64,000 nt of DNA, taken from NCBI GenBank assembly GCA_963921795.1, contig OY997652.1:63034109-63098108 (forward strand), read 5' to 3'. The stretch is from Nannobrachium achirus (Eukaryota; Chordata; Actinopteri; Myctophiformes; Myctophidae). The position numbers and the translations under genes are program-made. The notes below the pieces were generated by a model. That model saw only the letters and a program-made list of their open reading frames with translations, was not told where the DNA came from and made no database searches. This document shows, in pieces, positions 46,960 through 59,749 of the stretch. Position 1 is the first letter of the stretch. Every line of letters begins with the position of its first letter.

Positions 46960-47094
46960 TAACCCATTTAGGCCTAACCTATAGACTAGGGCTAAATCAC
47001 AAATTTGCCTACAAAACAAATATGTTGCTACATACTGTACATGTACTGTAAGCCCCTCCCAAACAGCAAAATGTGTTCCCGGCCTGAATGGGTT
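46960..47094. mobile_element. piggyBac-like MITE, short form without palindrome
   Basis: The ends AACCCATTTAGGCC and GGCCTGAATGGGTT match family A, but the 135-base element has no P palindrome and no GGACCCC segment. It may resemble the uncolonised state of the family. Confidence 0.7.
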
Positions 47095-47099
47095 CACAG

Positions 47100-48060
47100 A
47101 TGTTTTTCTTTTGGTACTCTAAATAGCAATAATGAGGCTTTTTTTTTCATTCACTTTCATAATAAAAATAGTCTTTCCTGGCTTTTTTGTCCCACCTAGT
47201 AACAGAGCGACATGGGCTGGGACTTGACAAAGGGTGAATTGTGTTTCAAAAGTATTCAAACACCCTGTGTGCAATGAGTGGTACTCACTTCACATGAGAA
47301 GATACTGTTCCTGAAGAAACAATGTAGGTTCGAGTTAGCCTGGCATAGCCAGACTATATGCTAATGCAGCTAACTAAATGCAGTATAGTCTGGTGGTTTC
47401 CCATTCAGAAACTAATTCCATGGGAGGTTACAAAAACGATTCTAAACTGACTCTATTGGTTACACGCTGCTCCACTGAGAAGGAAGGGCGCGCATTTTCA
47501 GTTCTGTGTGCGTGGTGGGGAGGCGGAGGGATGGAGGGCAGGGGAGCTGGGGGGGGGCGTACCCCACTTGAAGCAGTAGGGGCCTTGACAAGGCGTCAGG
47601 TGTCTGACTACTTGGGGGTGAGAATATGTTGTTACTTTACACCACTGCATTGCAGGTTCGAGTCCCATTCTCAACACTCCTTACTGCACATCTCTCCCCA
47701 TCTCTCTCTCCCTGTTTCCTGTCCATCTCCACTTTCCGCTCACATATTAGCCCTCCAGGTACTATAGAAGAGACTGTAATAAAGTACAACTCACTCACCG
47801 CCAATAAACAGACCACTAAATGCGGCCTGCAAAAAAATCAATACCAGATCATTCACTGGAGGCTGAGGGGATGTGCAGGCTATGAATATGTCCTTCAGTT
47901 TGTGATGGGAAAAATATTGGAGGTTGTTGTTGAGTGGGAACAAAAAAATAAATTAAATAAAAACATTGCACGAGTTCAGAGCGTCCCAGAGCCATTGAGG
48001 TAGAAACAGCTGTGTGTCTATGAGTGGACAGAAACACTGTGTGGTTTATCAACACCCATT
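47100..48060. other. Intronic DNA with SINE-like relics
   Basis: A box B-like word (GCAGGTTCGAGTCCC) at about 47653-47667, with no good box A, suggests a decayed SINE. A phrase at about 47866-47930 (TGTCCTTCAGTTTGTGATGG) recurs near 51045. No exon is seen. Confidence 0.4.
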
Positions 48061-48112
48061 ATGAGCAAGCAGTGGTGTAAAGTAACTAAGTACATTTACT
48101 TGAGTACTCTAC

Positions 48113-49040
48113 TTAAAGGACAACTTTAGTTTTTAACAACAAGGGTTCATATTTTAGATTGTAATTAAAGAATATAAAAGATGAGTGTTAAAATTATTTC
48201 ATTTACTTCTTTCTATTGTTTTAGAGATTCTTATTTCAGTGTTTGGGGGCATGCGTGCAAGTGGCTAAATATGTCATTTTACACAGAATAAGCCCATTCC
48301 CAAGATACAACACAACTTTTTTATGGTTGGATGTGACTTAGGCTATGTAGCTTAGCTACATAGCTTAACTACATTTCTAAGTAGCGTAATGGAAACTTGC
48401 TATATTTCTCTGGGGATAGCTTGTAGTGTAGTTGAGCTATATTTAATCAAGAGTAGTCTAACTAGTAGTGTAGCTTACTACATTTTCCAAGTAGCTGGGC
48501 CATCACGGTCGGGATGAATAAATAAATAAATAGACCAGTCATTACAATAGTGTCCCCAATAGTGAGGGGTATACATTTCATTTAAAGCCAGACAGAGGGT
48601 TTCCAGTTTCAGTCTGTTTTATAATAAAAAAAAATCAAACTGAGCATTTTTGCCTGCCCATTTGTTTGGTGGAAAGTTGTTCTTACCCTGTAGCTTGTAG
48701 TGTAACTTGCTACATTTCTCTGGGGATAGCTTGTAGTGTAGTTGAGCTATATTTAATCAAGAGTAACTAGTATTGTAGCTTACTGTATTTTCCAAGTAGC
48801 TTGCCCATCACTGGTAAATAGCAATAAAGAAACTGCTGGCTTATTGTGTCTAAAAAGACATATTTAGCCACTTGTACGCATGCCCCCATGCGTACACATG
48901 CCCCACATTTTAGCACGGTAAACGAGATAAAACAATAGAACGAAGCAAATGAAAACATTTTAACACTCACTTTTTCTTTTCTCTAATTACAATCTAAAAT
49001 ATGAACCCTTGTTGTAAAAAAAAACAAAGTTGTCCTTTAA
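48113..49040. mobile_element. T2/Kolobok-type element in family D
   Basis: TTAA at both edges bounds inverted ends AAAGGACAACTTTAG and (complement) AAAGGACAACTTTG. The next bases (ACAACAAGGGTTCATATTTT) are also mirrored. The centre has repeated TAGCTTGTAGTGTAGTTGAG stretches (about 48420 and 48730), another repeat inside. Confidence 0.85.
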
Positions 49041-49211
49041 GTACAATTTTTAGGTATCTGTACTTTACTTGAGTATTTCCAATTTCCAATACTTTTACTT
49101 CTACTCCTCTACATCTCGGATCCAAATATTGTACTTGTACTTAACTTTTGGTACATTTTGATGCCAACGCTCTTGTACTTTTACTCAAGTACATTTTGAA
49201 ATCCGGACTTT

Positions 49212-49544
49212 GGGTGCCCTCACACCAAAATACCTGTGAGAGTGGAATCCGCGTTCCGCCAATGCATTTCAATGAGAGTGAAGCGTTTTTTGCAGAAATC
49301 CTCTGCTTGGCATGAAACCGCTTCACTCTCATTGAAATGCATTGGCGGAACGCGGATTCCACTCTCATATGTATTTTGGCGTGAGGGTGCCCTCAAACCA
49401 AAATACCTAGAGTGGAATCCGCCAATGCATTTCAATGAGAATGGAGCGTTTTTTTGCCAGTAGAGGATTTCTGCAAAAAACGCTCCATTCTCATTGAAAT
49501 GCATTGACGGATTCCACTCTAGGTATTTTGGTGTGAGGGCACCC
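49212..49544. repeat. Twin hairpins sharing the same outer ends
   Basis: Two palindromes abut: 49212-49392 and 49385-49544. Both start GGGTGCCCTCA and contain AATGCATTTCAATGAGA with its complement. Arms are about 80 and 65 bases. They are sibling foldback elements inserted one beside the other or duplicated in place. Confidence 0.92.
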
Positions 49545-49603
49545 TGAGGGCTCCCTTCTACCTGTAACGGAGTATTTCTACATTGCAATATTTATACTTT
49601 TAC

Positions 49604-50390
49604 TTAAAGGGGTCCTGCCACGCCCCGACATTATAATAGTATGATACAGTAGGATACAGTAGGTCACGTGGTCTTTTTTAAAACGGTCTGAAATCTCTGA
49701 ATCAAATGATCCCATCCCCCGTAGCGCAGCCCCCTCCACTCGGAGGAGTAGAGAGACAGACAGGAGACAGCCTGGCCAGCAGATATGGGATTTATGGCTA
49801 TTTGAAGTGAGCTGGATCTCTGAAATTGAGTACTTTTCCCACCACTGTTCATTAGAAAGGAACGGCTCCCTACTGTGAACCGAATCATATCGTTCATTTC
49901 AAAGAGCCGTTCAAAAGACTTGATTCGTTCGCGAACGTCACATCTACTGGCCAGCCGCACGCAGTTTGAGGATGAGTTCGAGCGCAGCTGCCCAACTCAG
50001 TGAAAACATCGTGTTTTCCATTTCAATGAATAAACATAAACAAGCATATTCCCATGAACAATGGGGAAGTAACAACCAGTAACCACCGGAAATATATTTT
50101 TTATAGCCACAGATTCATATATAAATGTGTGTCTTTAGCTGGTTAGCTTTAGTGCTAGCCCAGCTAGCTAGCCCTGTGGGAGCAGAGAAGTTGTGAGGGC
50201 TGTGACTGTGAGAGCGAGCTTGCGGGCGATGGGAAGAAAATGTACATTGTGCAGACATACAGTAACAGTCAATTAATTAATTTGATTGGCTTATCGTGCA
50301 TTCCCACAATGACATCAAACAAATATTAACTTGTTTTTAATATAATTTCTTAAGGTGACAGTAACCCTTAAGGTGGCATAACCCCTTTAA
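49604..50390. mobile_element. T2-type element in family D, second
   Basis: TTAA bounds ends AAAGGGGTCCTGCC and (complement) AAAGGGGTTATGCC. A repeat F copy (49856-49948) lies inside. A related element occupies the corresponding spot in the family D copy at 60801-61873. Confidence 0.8.
49856..49948 (-). repeat. Repeat F copy
   Basis: AAAGGAACGGCTCCCTA and TTCAAAGAGCCGTTCAAAAG match the repeat at 42903-43065. Confidence 0.7.
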
Positions 50391-50448
50391 GTAAAATATT
50401 TTAGTACTTGTTCCACCACTGTGAGCAAGGATGCAAATAATTTGTCAC

Positions 50449-50902
50449 TGTCGGGCAGAAATCTCCAAGTTTCAAATGTGAACGTTTTTTGGTAAATGAA
50501 AGCCCTACTTCATCATACAAGTGTCGCACAAAAGTAGTGGAAATAGCAGATCTACAAGCACACAACGCCTTGCCCCTTGTTACCTACCACGCATAACGGG
50601 TTGTAGATAGCAGATCTACAACGGGTCCCGCTGCGACGTGCGGTAGATCGGCTATAGTTTCAGCATGCAACCAAGTGTAAAATCAGCCATTTCCAGGCCA
50701 TCAGGGCCTGCCAAAATGCATTTGTGTTGAAAAAATCAACTGTAGATTTAGTCGACTAAAGTCATATGATATTTAGTCGACTAAAACTAGACTAACACTA
50801 TAACATTATAGATGACTAAAATATGACTAATACTCGGTTACATGTTATTCAAAAGACAATGGCTAAAACAAAATCAAAATTTGCTCTCAAAATCATCACT
50901 GC
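50449..50902. repeat. Chimeric element: family C left, family B right
   Basis: 50449-50545 is the left half of family C (CACTGTCGGGCAGAAATCTC). It runs into P-palindrome sequence at about 50546-50660, which is rearranged and holds two partial palindromes. From about 50661 the sequence is the right half of family B (CAGCATGCAACCAAGTGTAA through TCATCACTG). Confidence 0.8.
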
Positions 50903-51260
50903 TACGTGAAAGTGCCTCTGCCTCATGCTACGGAAACAGGAGACATGGTTACTTAAAGGCTTTAAGGCTACGTAAACATTTATATCAGGACACCAACAAC
51001 ACCAGATTATCCAGTGTACTGAGGAGATGCACAGGCTGTACTGTGTCCTTCAGTTTGTGATGAGAAAAACAATATCGAGGTTGTTGATGCTAAACATTTG
51101 CACGACCAGCATCTGTTAGTGTGTGCATGGATCACTGCAACCACAATCGCCGCATTATTCATTCTTTCAGTAGCTCATATACCCACTCGCATTTCTACCC
51201 AGGGACGTGCTGGGCCCCTGATTCAGCCCGGGAAAAAGAGTTGGAGAGGCCCTCATTGCA

Positions 51261-51310
51261 AGTAGCAGCAGCGCTATAGAGAGAGATCTCTCTATAGCGC
51301 TGCTGCTACT
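51261..51310. repeat. Perfect 50-bp palindrome without loop
   Basis: AGTAGCAGCAGCGCTATAGA through AGAGATCTCT to its exact complement, no spacer. Confidence 0.97.
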
Positions 51311-51380
51311 CAAAGATTTGCCATTTCAGATCATGACAAGTTACAAGCCAGTGGGACAATTACATGAGTTAAAGTTAGTT

Positions 51381-51615
51381 TGTCGTTGTCGAGTGGAAAC
51401 CTTTTGTTTTGTATTTATCATTTAAAAAAATATTTAAACTAGTGAAAACAGCCGATCTACAAGCACACAACGCCTTGTACCGCGAGGCGTTGTGTGCTTG
51501 TACTGTAGATCTGCTGTTCTCACTACTTTTGTGCGACGGACTTGTATGATGAAGCTGGGCTTTGCTTTCCGAAAAAATTTACAAATTTGAAACTTGGAGA
51601 TACGAGGTTTCTGCT
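51381..51615. repeat. Foldback family C, copy 4
   Basis: The left end TCGTTGTCGAGTGGAAACC is clear; the right end is cut at CGAGGTTTCTGC. P palindrome at 51442-51524. Confidence 0.75.
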
Positions 51616-51887
51616 GGCCTGGACCGGCCGGGAATGAACCGGCCGTTCGGGAGTTGTCCCGCTTTTCCCAATGGCCAGCACGTCCCTGTTTCTACCACTT
51701 TTAAATCCATGAGCTTATTCGATTTTAGCTTAGATAGGTTAAAGCCAATGTTATATTTCACTTTCCTGCTAAAATAGAAGGGCTATTTTATATTCTACCC
51801 TGGCTTTTGGGAGCAGTTTTTAAGTTGCTTGATTCAGTATTTGTATTTGATATTAATTTTATCTTCGGTATATATTCCTAAGGAATG

Positions 51888-52149
51888 TATCGTCGTTGGG
51901 TGGAAACCTTGTATGTCCAAAACCATTCGTTTTGCATTTATCATTTTAAAAAGGATTTAAACTAGTGAAAACAGCCGATCTACAAGCACGCAACGCCTCG
52001 CGGTGCGAGGCGTTGCGTGCTTGTAGATCGGCTGTTTTCACTACTTTTGTTCTACAGCCTTGTATGGTGAAGCAGGGCTTTACTTTGCGAAAGAACGTAC
52101 ACATTTGAAAGTTGGAGATACGAGGTTTCCGCCCGACAATGACGATATA
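51888..52149. repeat. Foldback family C, copy 5 (complete)
   Basis: The ends TATCGTCGTTGGGTGGAAAC and CCGCCCGACAATGACGATA face each other. The central P palindrome (51965-52041) is a perfect 77-base inverted repeat with a GC-rich core. Confidence 0.85.
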
Positions 52150-53190
52150 CAATATTTGTGGGAAAATTAAAATAATATTACTACAATTAAAAAAAATTAA
52201 GATCAAATCCGTGTTTTTGATGACTATTATGGCTAAAATTTAGTTTGAAGCTACGATGGGCTTGTATAGGAAGTGGCGTGTCTGATAAAATGAACATTAA
52301 ATATCTAAATACAGACTCAAGCAACTTAAAAACTGCCCAGGGTGCTCCCAAATTAAGACTGAGTAGACGATAAAATGAATGACCCATACAGCTATTTTAA
52401 TTAATTGAATTGCTTTATTTTCAATCCTGTGATCATGCAGCAAGTTCAATAAACAAGTTCAATAAACACTTGACCTATATACAACCGTAAGCCAGGGGTC
52501 TACGGTTTTGTCCCGGTGCACCGAATCTCTTCACCGGAAATATAGTTAATCTACAACCTCACAGTGCAATCCAAGGTGAGCTTGGAATCTTTTCCCATGA
52601 TCTTCACCTATACCGTTGTTCCCTATAGAGCTTGGCACATTTCCTGGGGCAAGCTGCCCAGATCACACATGTCACACGTGTCTTCTTATATTTTCACTCT
52701 ATATTGAAGTTCTTTATTAGGAATAAACCCTTGAGATGAACCATCTTGTTTTCAAGGACATCCTCAAGTTACAGCACTCTCAAAAAGCGCCTGCAATGTA
52801 GTGCATTTGAAACCACATTGCAGTGCACATCATGGGGTGATCACTGCTTGCCTCCTGTGAATTGTTTTATTTGTATTTTTGTTTATTTTATTTTTATTTT
52901 GTTGCTGAGTGAGGTCCGCAGACAAAGTGACATGTGTGAGATAAAAAAAAAAAAAACTGGGTGAAATGTGCCAATCTCAACAGGGAACAACGGTACATGT
53001 ATCTCCAAATACATGCAGAATATTCAGCTATAATGACATGCCCACAATGGTGACTGTGAGGTTCCATGTGGCTATGCTTCTGTCTGCACTGACAGCATGA
53101 TTCCTCAGTGACAACCTTTTTGACACCTTCTGTATAGTATGTGACATCTATTTGCAGCTATTTTCGACTCATGTGCACTGTACTGTATAC
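52150..53190. other. Intronic DNA, no gene seen
   Basis: A fragment of the foldback at 3287-3660 lies near 52230-52330. Two copies of a phrase containing GGGAACAACGG and its complement (52615 and 52981) hint at an old foldback. No exon. Confidence 0.4.
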
Positions 53191-54366
53191 AGTGGTGCAG
53201 AGTGACTAAGTACATTTACTTAAGTACTGTACTTGAGTACAGTTTTTAGGCATTTGTTGGCCTACTTGTATTGTATTCGAGTATTAAAATTAAAGATGAC
53301 AAAAAATGTTTGTCGATTGTGCTTTTTTCACTGACGAAAACTAAATAAAATCAAAACCATTCCCAGCCAACTTAAAATATGGATGTGCGCTAATAACGCC
53401 AGGAAATATTAATATTTTAATGTGATCAATTGCATGAGTTTGAACAGAGAGATGAAAACAACCCCCCAAAACACCACTAGAGTGCGCCATCGTAACACTG
53501 TAAACATAACAGGTCTCTGTATGAAGCTGTGTAAAGAGCCCCTCCCACCCCTCCTCTATGGGTTTTAAAATGGCGTCGCACCGGAGTATACAACGCGTGG
53601 ATATAAACGATTCGTGGCAGATCGTTCACATTGACCTATCGTCCGGGCAAATGGTCGGATGCAGACGCCACGCAAAAAAATCGGAATGAAAATCTGAAGC
53701 GCCGTTACGGATATGGACAGTATGTTAGCAGGCTAACGGCTGGGAGCTGCCATCTTACACAGACAAGGACTGAATACCAGTGACGTCATCAACGTATCCT
53801 TTTCTTTTCACTGTCTATCGTCACAGCCAGTACAAGGTAGGGGAAACCGTTTGCGCCGCTAATACATCGAAAAAATTGCTAAAAAATTGCTTTTATATAA
53901 AAGTCGATCTGAGAGTCGATCGGCAGAGACGTCCATAATAACAATGTCGATTTAGGAGTCGATCGGCGCTAAGTGAGTTAAAAGTAAGCTGTGATGACTA
54001 AAACTAAGTGGAGAAGAAAGTAATTTTATGATTGGTTGCTCTCAGGTGTTGTGTGCTGAAAATTGCAGATCTACAAGCTCACAACGCCTCGTGGTGCGAC
54101 ACGTTGTGAGCTTGTAGATCGGCTATTTTCAGCACGCAACCAAGTGTAAAATCAGCCATTACAATGCCATCAAGGCCTGCCAAAATACATTTTAGTTGAC
54201 TAAATCAACTGTAGTCGCCTAACATCTTATGATATTTAGTCGACGAAAATTTGACTAAAACTAAAACTTTTCAGGTGACTAAATTATGACTAAAACTAAA
54301 TGACATTTTATTCAAAAGACTATGTGACTAAAACTAAATCAAAATTTGCTGTCAAAAACAACACTG
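53191..54366. repeat. Family D edge and split family B copy
   Basis: Family D left end (CAGTGGTGCAGAGTGACTAA) gives way near 53290 to a family B left part, then to about 600 bases of GC-richer unclassified insert (53363-53980). Family B then resumes to CAAAAACAACACTG. P palindrome at 54053-54135. Confidence 0.65.
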
Positions 54367-54369
54367 GTC

Positions 54370-54719
54370 GACAGCTGCTTGAGGGTAGTAGGGTCGGACC
54401 AACCTATCAGTCGGTCGCAAGGGAGGGTTAGTTGTACGGAAGCTGTCGGCACGGGGCTACCACGCTATCACGCGGCGCTCACCCTCCCCCTACAGGTGTT
54501 GTGACATTGGCACTCATTTTGTCACGCCGCCGGCCGTGAGCGTGAACGTTTATGACAGGGTGTCAGATCAGGTTTGAACTCTTTGTGAGGCCTCCATCTC
54601 AAATTACTTAATCATCCATTTATTTCCGCGATGCCAAAGTCGGTGCTTGGCACCATGTCCTCTCTGATTAGTGTGATGAAAAAAACTAAAAAAAAAAAAC
54701 ACTCAGAGAAACTGCAGGG

Positions 54720-54764
<45 letters not shown>

Positions 54765-55596
54765 GGATTATCCTCGTTGTCGGGTGGAAACCTCATATTT
54801 CCTCCCAAAAAAGAATTATACTTTTCAGGGAATGGAAGTAAAAAAAAAAAAAAAAAAAAAACATGTGTTCCAATGTGTCCAATAGAAGTTTAATCACAAG
54901 CTCTTGTTAGTACTTTTCATTGGTTTGTGCAAACACGACAGGGAGCCAGGCCTTTTTTTTTTTTTTTTTTCTCATATGAAAGCAGAGAATCTTGGCTACA
55001 AATGTAAGCCATTTACCATGAGAGGGAGCTTCGCCTCGTGCCACCACCCTGAAAAAGTGGTAAATCAGCCAACAACCCACGACCCTCGAATGGTAAATTT
55101 ATTTTCTACCACTTCTACCATATAAATGAAAGAAAACACGGTTGTAACTTGCAAGGTTGTTTAGTTATACAACTGCAACACAACAGTGGGCGGGGTCCAT
55201 GAGCCAACTCAAGGTTGTTGACTGATTTACCACTGTTTTAAGCCAATCAGAATCCAGTATCTGAACATGTGACCACAAAAAGTAGTAGAATGACATACTA
55301 TAGGGTGTGCCAAATGTAGTTCTAAGAGCGGCCATTTCTTGGGTCAACACAGCCTTACACAAGTGTTCTGATTAGACTAGCATTAGTTCTATGCAATCAA
55401 ACAATTGAAACACCTGTGTTTTGACCCAAGAAATGGCTGCTAAGGACTACAATTGCGTCACCGCTGGCACACACTATAGGTTGTGAAGTTTAACCCTACC
55501 AGTTTTGGAGACATGGCTTGCAGAGATACTGCGAGCTGAGAAAACTGGACTCAAAAGGTTTGCTTCTTTGTTCTGTGAGATTGTATAACCCACATA
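54370..55596. other. Intronic DNA with simple repeats
   Basis: (GA)n at 54722-54760, poly-A at 54840-54861, poly-T at 54953-54971, and a family C left end (CGTTGTCGGGTGGAAACCTC) at about 54774. No exon is seen. Confidence 0.5.
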
Positions 55597-55690
55597 CTTA
55601 ATGGAGTAGTTCACCCGATTTGTTTCCCTTTTTTTATTGATTAATCACACCATGGAGACTTGAGTGAGTTCAATAATATTTAGTCATCAG
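55597..55690 (+). repeat. T2-type MITE, one arm only
   Basis: TTAATGGAGTAGTTCACCC and following bases match one arm of the complete palindromic element at 61887-62208. Confidence 0.75.
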
Positions 55691-57000
<1,310 letters not shown>

Positions 57001-57277
57001 AATATGTATTTTATATAAATATTGGTCCATAATACGGTTTTATACAGGTTTTAGGATATTGAAATTTCATGTTCTGTCTGTCTCTAATTCCAAGCTGTTT
57101 CAAGATGCAATACCAAAATGCCCTTTGCTGGCAACGGGGCGCTGACTTTGGGCTAAAATTGGAACGAATGCCATTTCTATCTCTGGGACCCCAATTTATA
57201 ATGAAAAATCTACGTTAATTTAACTCAGAGAGAATCGAACCAAATGGACCCACACTTTCAATGTTTACACTCCCATA

Positions 57278-57500
57278 AAACTTTACTTGAGTATTTGCAA
57301 TATTCAATAATTTTACTTCTACTACATTACATCTCAGAGGCAAATAATATTATACTTTTACTCCACTACAATTATTTGACAACTTTATTTACTTACATTG
57401 TAGATTTTGATTATTATTACAAAATACATTAACCACATCAGCCATATACATTGGCCCATTTTGCATACTTTTCAGGTACATAAATCTGAAGATTGGATAA
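57278..57500 (-). repeat. hAT family D fragment lacking the palindrome
   Basis: TTTACTTGAGTATTTGCAAT and the sequence through CATCAGCCATATACATTGGC match family D. At about 57460 it reads straight through the point where the copy at 60801-61873 carries a P palindrome. Confidence 0.6.
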
Positions 57501-57682
57501 TGCCATGTTCAAAACTATTGTTTCCGTTTCTTGACATATTAGAGACAAAACAAATTACAGAGGGGATTTTAAATATATCTCTTTTTATCACTCCATAAAT
57601 CATAAAATAGTGTCAACAGGCATAAAAAAAACTATTTTCGCCATGTTTTTAGGAATAAAATGTGATGTAAATCAGGCTATGA

Positions 57683-57795
57683 ATGGGTGCCCATCCTATA
57701 CAAACCAATTATAACTTCAAACTCTATTTTAATCATGTTAGATTCATCAAAAACACCTGTCCTTCTGTTCTGGTGACTCATACTGCCCTCCTAAA
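57683..57795. repeat. Fragment of the 3287-3660 foldback
   Basis: CTGGTGACTCATACTGCCCT and preceding bases match one arm. Confidence 0.65.
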
Positions 57796-57799
57796 GGCC

Positions 57800-58480
57800 T
57801 CTCCATACTTTGACCGAAATGTTCGGCGAGTTGGACTTTTCCGACGTGCAAATTTCCGAACTCTCATTCGGTCTAATGCTTTTCAGAAGTCGCGAGTGAC
57901 GTCATTTTGTAGTCGAACCTTACCTTTTGACCGAAAACGGCGGTTTCGTTCAAAGTATGGACAGGCCTTAATATGTGAGTGGGCCATGTTTCTTTGATTC
58001 ATCTCTTATTTATTTTGTATTGTTTATTTATATCTATATTTTATACAAAATGTATGAAAACAAATGCTGTTAACTCGGCACCTTCACGTATGAAATGAAC
58101 ATCTATATGTGTATTTTGAATGTTTATTTTGCACTAGTTTGAAAGAAGACATGTTTAGGAAGCAAAATAGTAAAAAATCTCAATTTTTTAAATTTAGAAT
58201 GTTTACTTGTTTTCACCTGCCATGTCTCTCTCCCCTTTAAACATACAACAGATTCCGCTAGACGTGATTTCAGCGCTTCTTTCCTCAGCAAACAAAACAA
58301 GTCAAAGAAAGTTATCTCGTCGGAGCCGCACAACGGTTGGACTGCGCTGGGTGAAAATAGAAAAGAACAGGGGGCAAAGTGTGCGAGGGAGACAGACACC
58401 TTCTTTCACACGTCGGCGAATGGAAAGGCTGGCTCTATCCATAGTGACATGTTCACAGGAGGGCCAATTCCTCACAGCGT
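57800..58480. other. lamc3 intron 2, no gene seen
   Basis: No element or exon recognised up to the exon 2 donor. Confidence 0.45.
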
Positions 58481-58487
58481 CTCTTAC

Positions 58488-58618
58488 CTGCCTCCCACGG
58501 AGAAATCAGAGATGGCGTAGAAGTACGAGCGCAGCACCTTGGCGTCCTTGAAGAACTCGTCTCCGAAGGTGTTGAGCCTGTCCAGGGAGATGAGCAGGTC
58601 GGTGGCTGTCACCCACTC
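58488..58618 (-). CDS. lamc3: Laminin gamma-3, exon 2 (end of LN domain)
   Basis: The acceptor (TTTGTGTCCAG) precedes 58618 and the donor (AG/GTAAGA) follows 58488. The exon is 131 bases, entering in phase 0 and leaving in phase 2, which fits exon 3. The peptide [44 protein letters not shown] is the last part of the laminin N-terminal (polymerisation) domain. [11 protein letters not shown] and SYFYAISDF are strongly conserved in gamma chains. The protein acts in basement membranes as the gamma chain of a laminin trimer. Exon 1, with the signal peptide, is beyond the right edge of the window. No damage is seen in this exon. Together with exon 3 it makes the gene assignment firm; gamma-3 rather than gamma-1 rests mainly on exons 3 and 4. 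Confidence 0.93.
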
Positions 58619-58745
58619 CTGGACACAAATAGACACGACGGTGTGAAAGAGAGAGAGAGGTTGCAGAGGTGAGGCGGAGTGACGGCTGGGATTGGATGAG
58701 TCTACTTTGAACGGTGGTGGAAAAAAAGTGCCCGCATTTTATGCT

Positions 58746-59427
58746 TAATTTAGGCCCAGAATTGTCGAATGCTTTAACCAGTGAAAAATAGCCGACATAC
58801 AAGCTCACAGCGCGGCACCGAGTGCCGCGCTGCGAACTTGTAGATCTGCTATTTTTGAAAAAAGTCGTGAAAATGTGTGCAAATCTTTGAATATATGTAA
58901 TTTCAAAGCGAACGTTTGTAACTCAAATTTTGCTTCTGGGCAGGGCCGTAGCGCGTCTAATCAAAATCAAGTCTCAAGAACAGACTAACTGAGCTCCAGT
59001 TAAGTGAAAAGGACCTTTTCTTTGACGCTGGCCAGATTGCTGACATAGAAACATAGGTTTTTTTTTTAATCTTAGAAGGATTCAAAAGAGTCCTGGGGAG
59101 TCTGTTGTCTCCCCAGGCACGGCAGAGGGAGAGCAGAGCCCAGGATTACAGCTTAGGCAGTTGGCACTGGGAGAAAAAAAATGGGTTACAAATGCCAGAT
59201 TGCTGACATAGAAACATAGGTTTTTTAAAAAATCTTAGAAGGATTCAAAAGACACTTATAGAATCGGGTCAAAATTCTAATTTTCACGATTTTTCAAAAA
59301 TAGCAGATCTACAAGCTCGCAGCGCGGCACTCTGTGCCGCACTGTGAGCTTGTATATCTGCTATTTTTCAATAGTTAAAGCATAAAATAATGATACACAA
59401 TAATGTGTACCCGTTCTAAATGGGTTA
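58746..59427 (-). mobile_element. piggyBac-like MITE family A, copy 6
   Basis: It runs from AATTTAGGCCC to TAAATGGGTTAA, with P palindromes at 58788-58855 and 59296-59372. About 270 bases of other sequence, including CAGGGCCGTAGCGCGTCTAA as at 14035, interrupt it near 58940-59210. It lies 128 bases upstream of the exon 2 acceptor. Confidence 0.75.
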
Positions 59428-59507
59428 AGTAAAAGTATCAATGCTGCATTGTAGAAATACTCCATTACAAGTACAAGTCCGGAATTCAAATTGTACTTGA
59501 GTTTGGG
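59427..59507 (-). repeat. hAT family D fragment beside family A
   Basis: TTAAGTAAAAGTATCAATGC begins exactly at the TTAA closing the family A copy. This suggests that the latter inserted into the family D ACTTAAGT site. Confidence 0.6.
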
Positions 59508-59749
59508 TGACCATATATTCAAGCCGCTCAAACCGGGACGTGAACCACTGTTCCTTAAAACCGGGACCCTCAAAGCAATGCGCACGCTCACCGCGCACGT
59601 CCATTCTCTAACGTTCGTGCACACGCAAATACGCACCATAGGGTTGCATACCAGGCAGTGAGTGATAAACAGCCTCAGCGTTGAATTCAGACCATAATAT
59701 TCAGACACGCAAGAATTTGTTCATGTTTTCTGATCGTTAGGTGAGCAAC

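Larger units (their letters stand above)
48070..50421. mobile_element. hAT family D copy swollen by nested inserts
   Basis: The ends CAGTGGTGTAAAG and TTCCACCACTG are flanked by the exact octamer TGAGCAAG (48062-48069 and 50422-50429). Inside lie a TTAA element (48113-49040), two long hairpins (49212-49544) and another TTAA element (49604-50390), so only about 300 bases are family D. Confidence 0.9.
51200..51688. mobile_element. hAT element carrying a family C copy
   Basis: Inverted ends CAGGGACGTGCTGG are flanked by the exact octamer TTTCTACC (51192-51199 and 51689-51696). A family C copy (51381-51615) and a perfect 50-bp palindrome lie inside. Confidence 0.9.
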
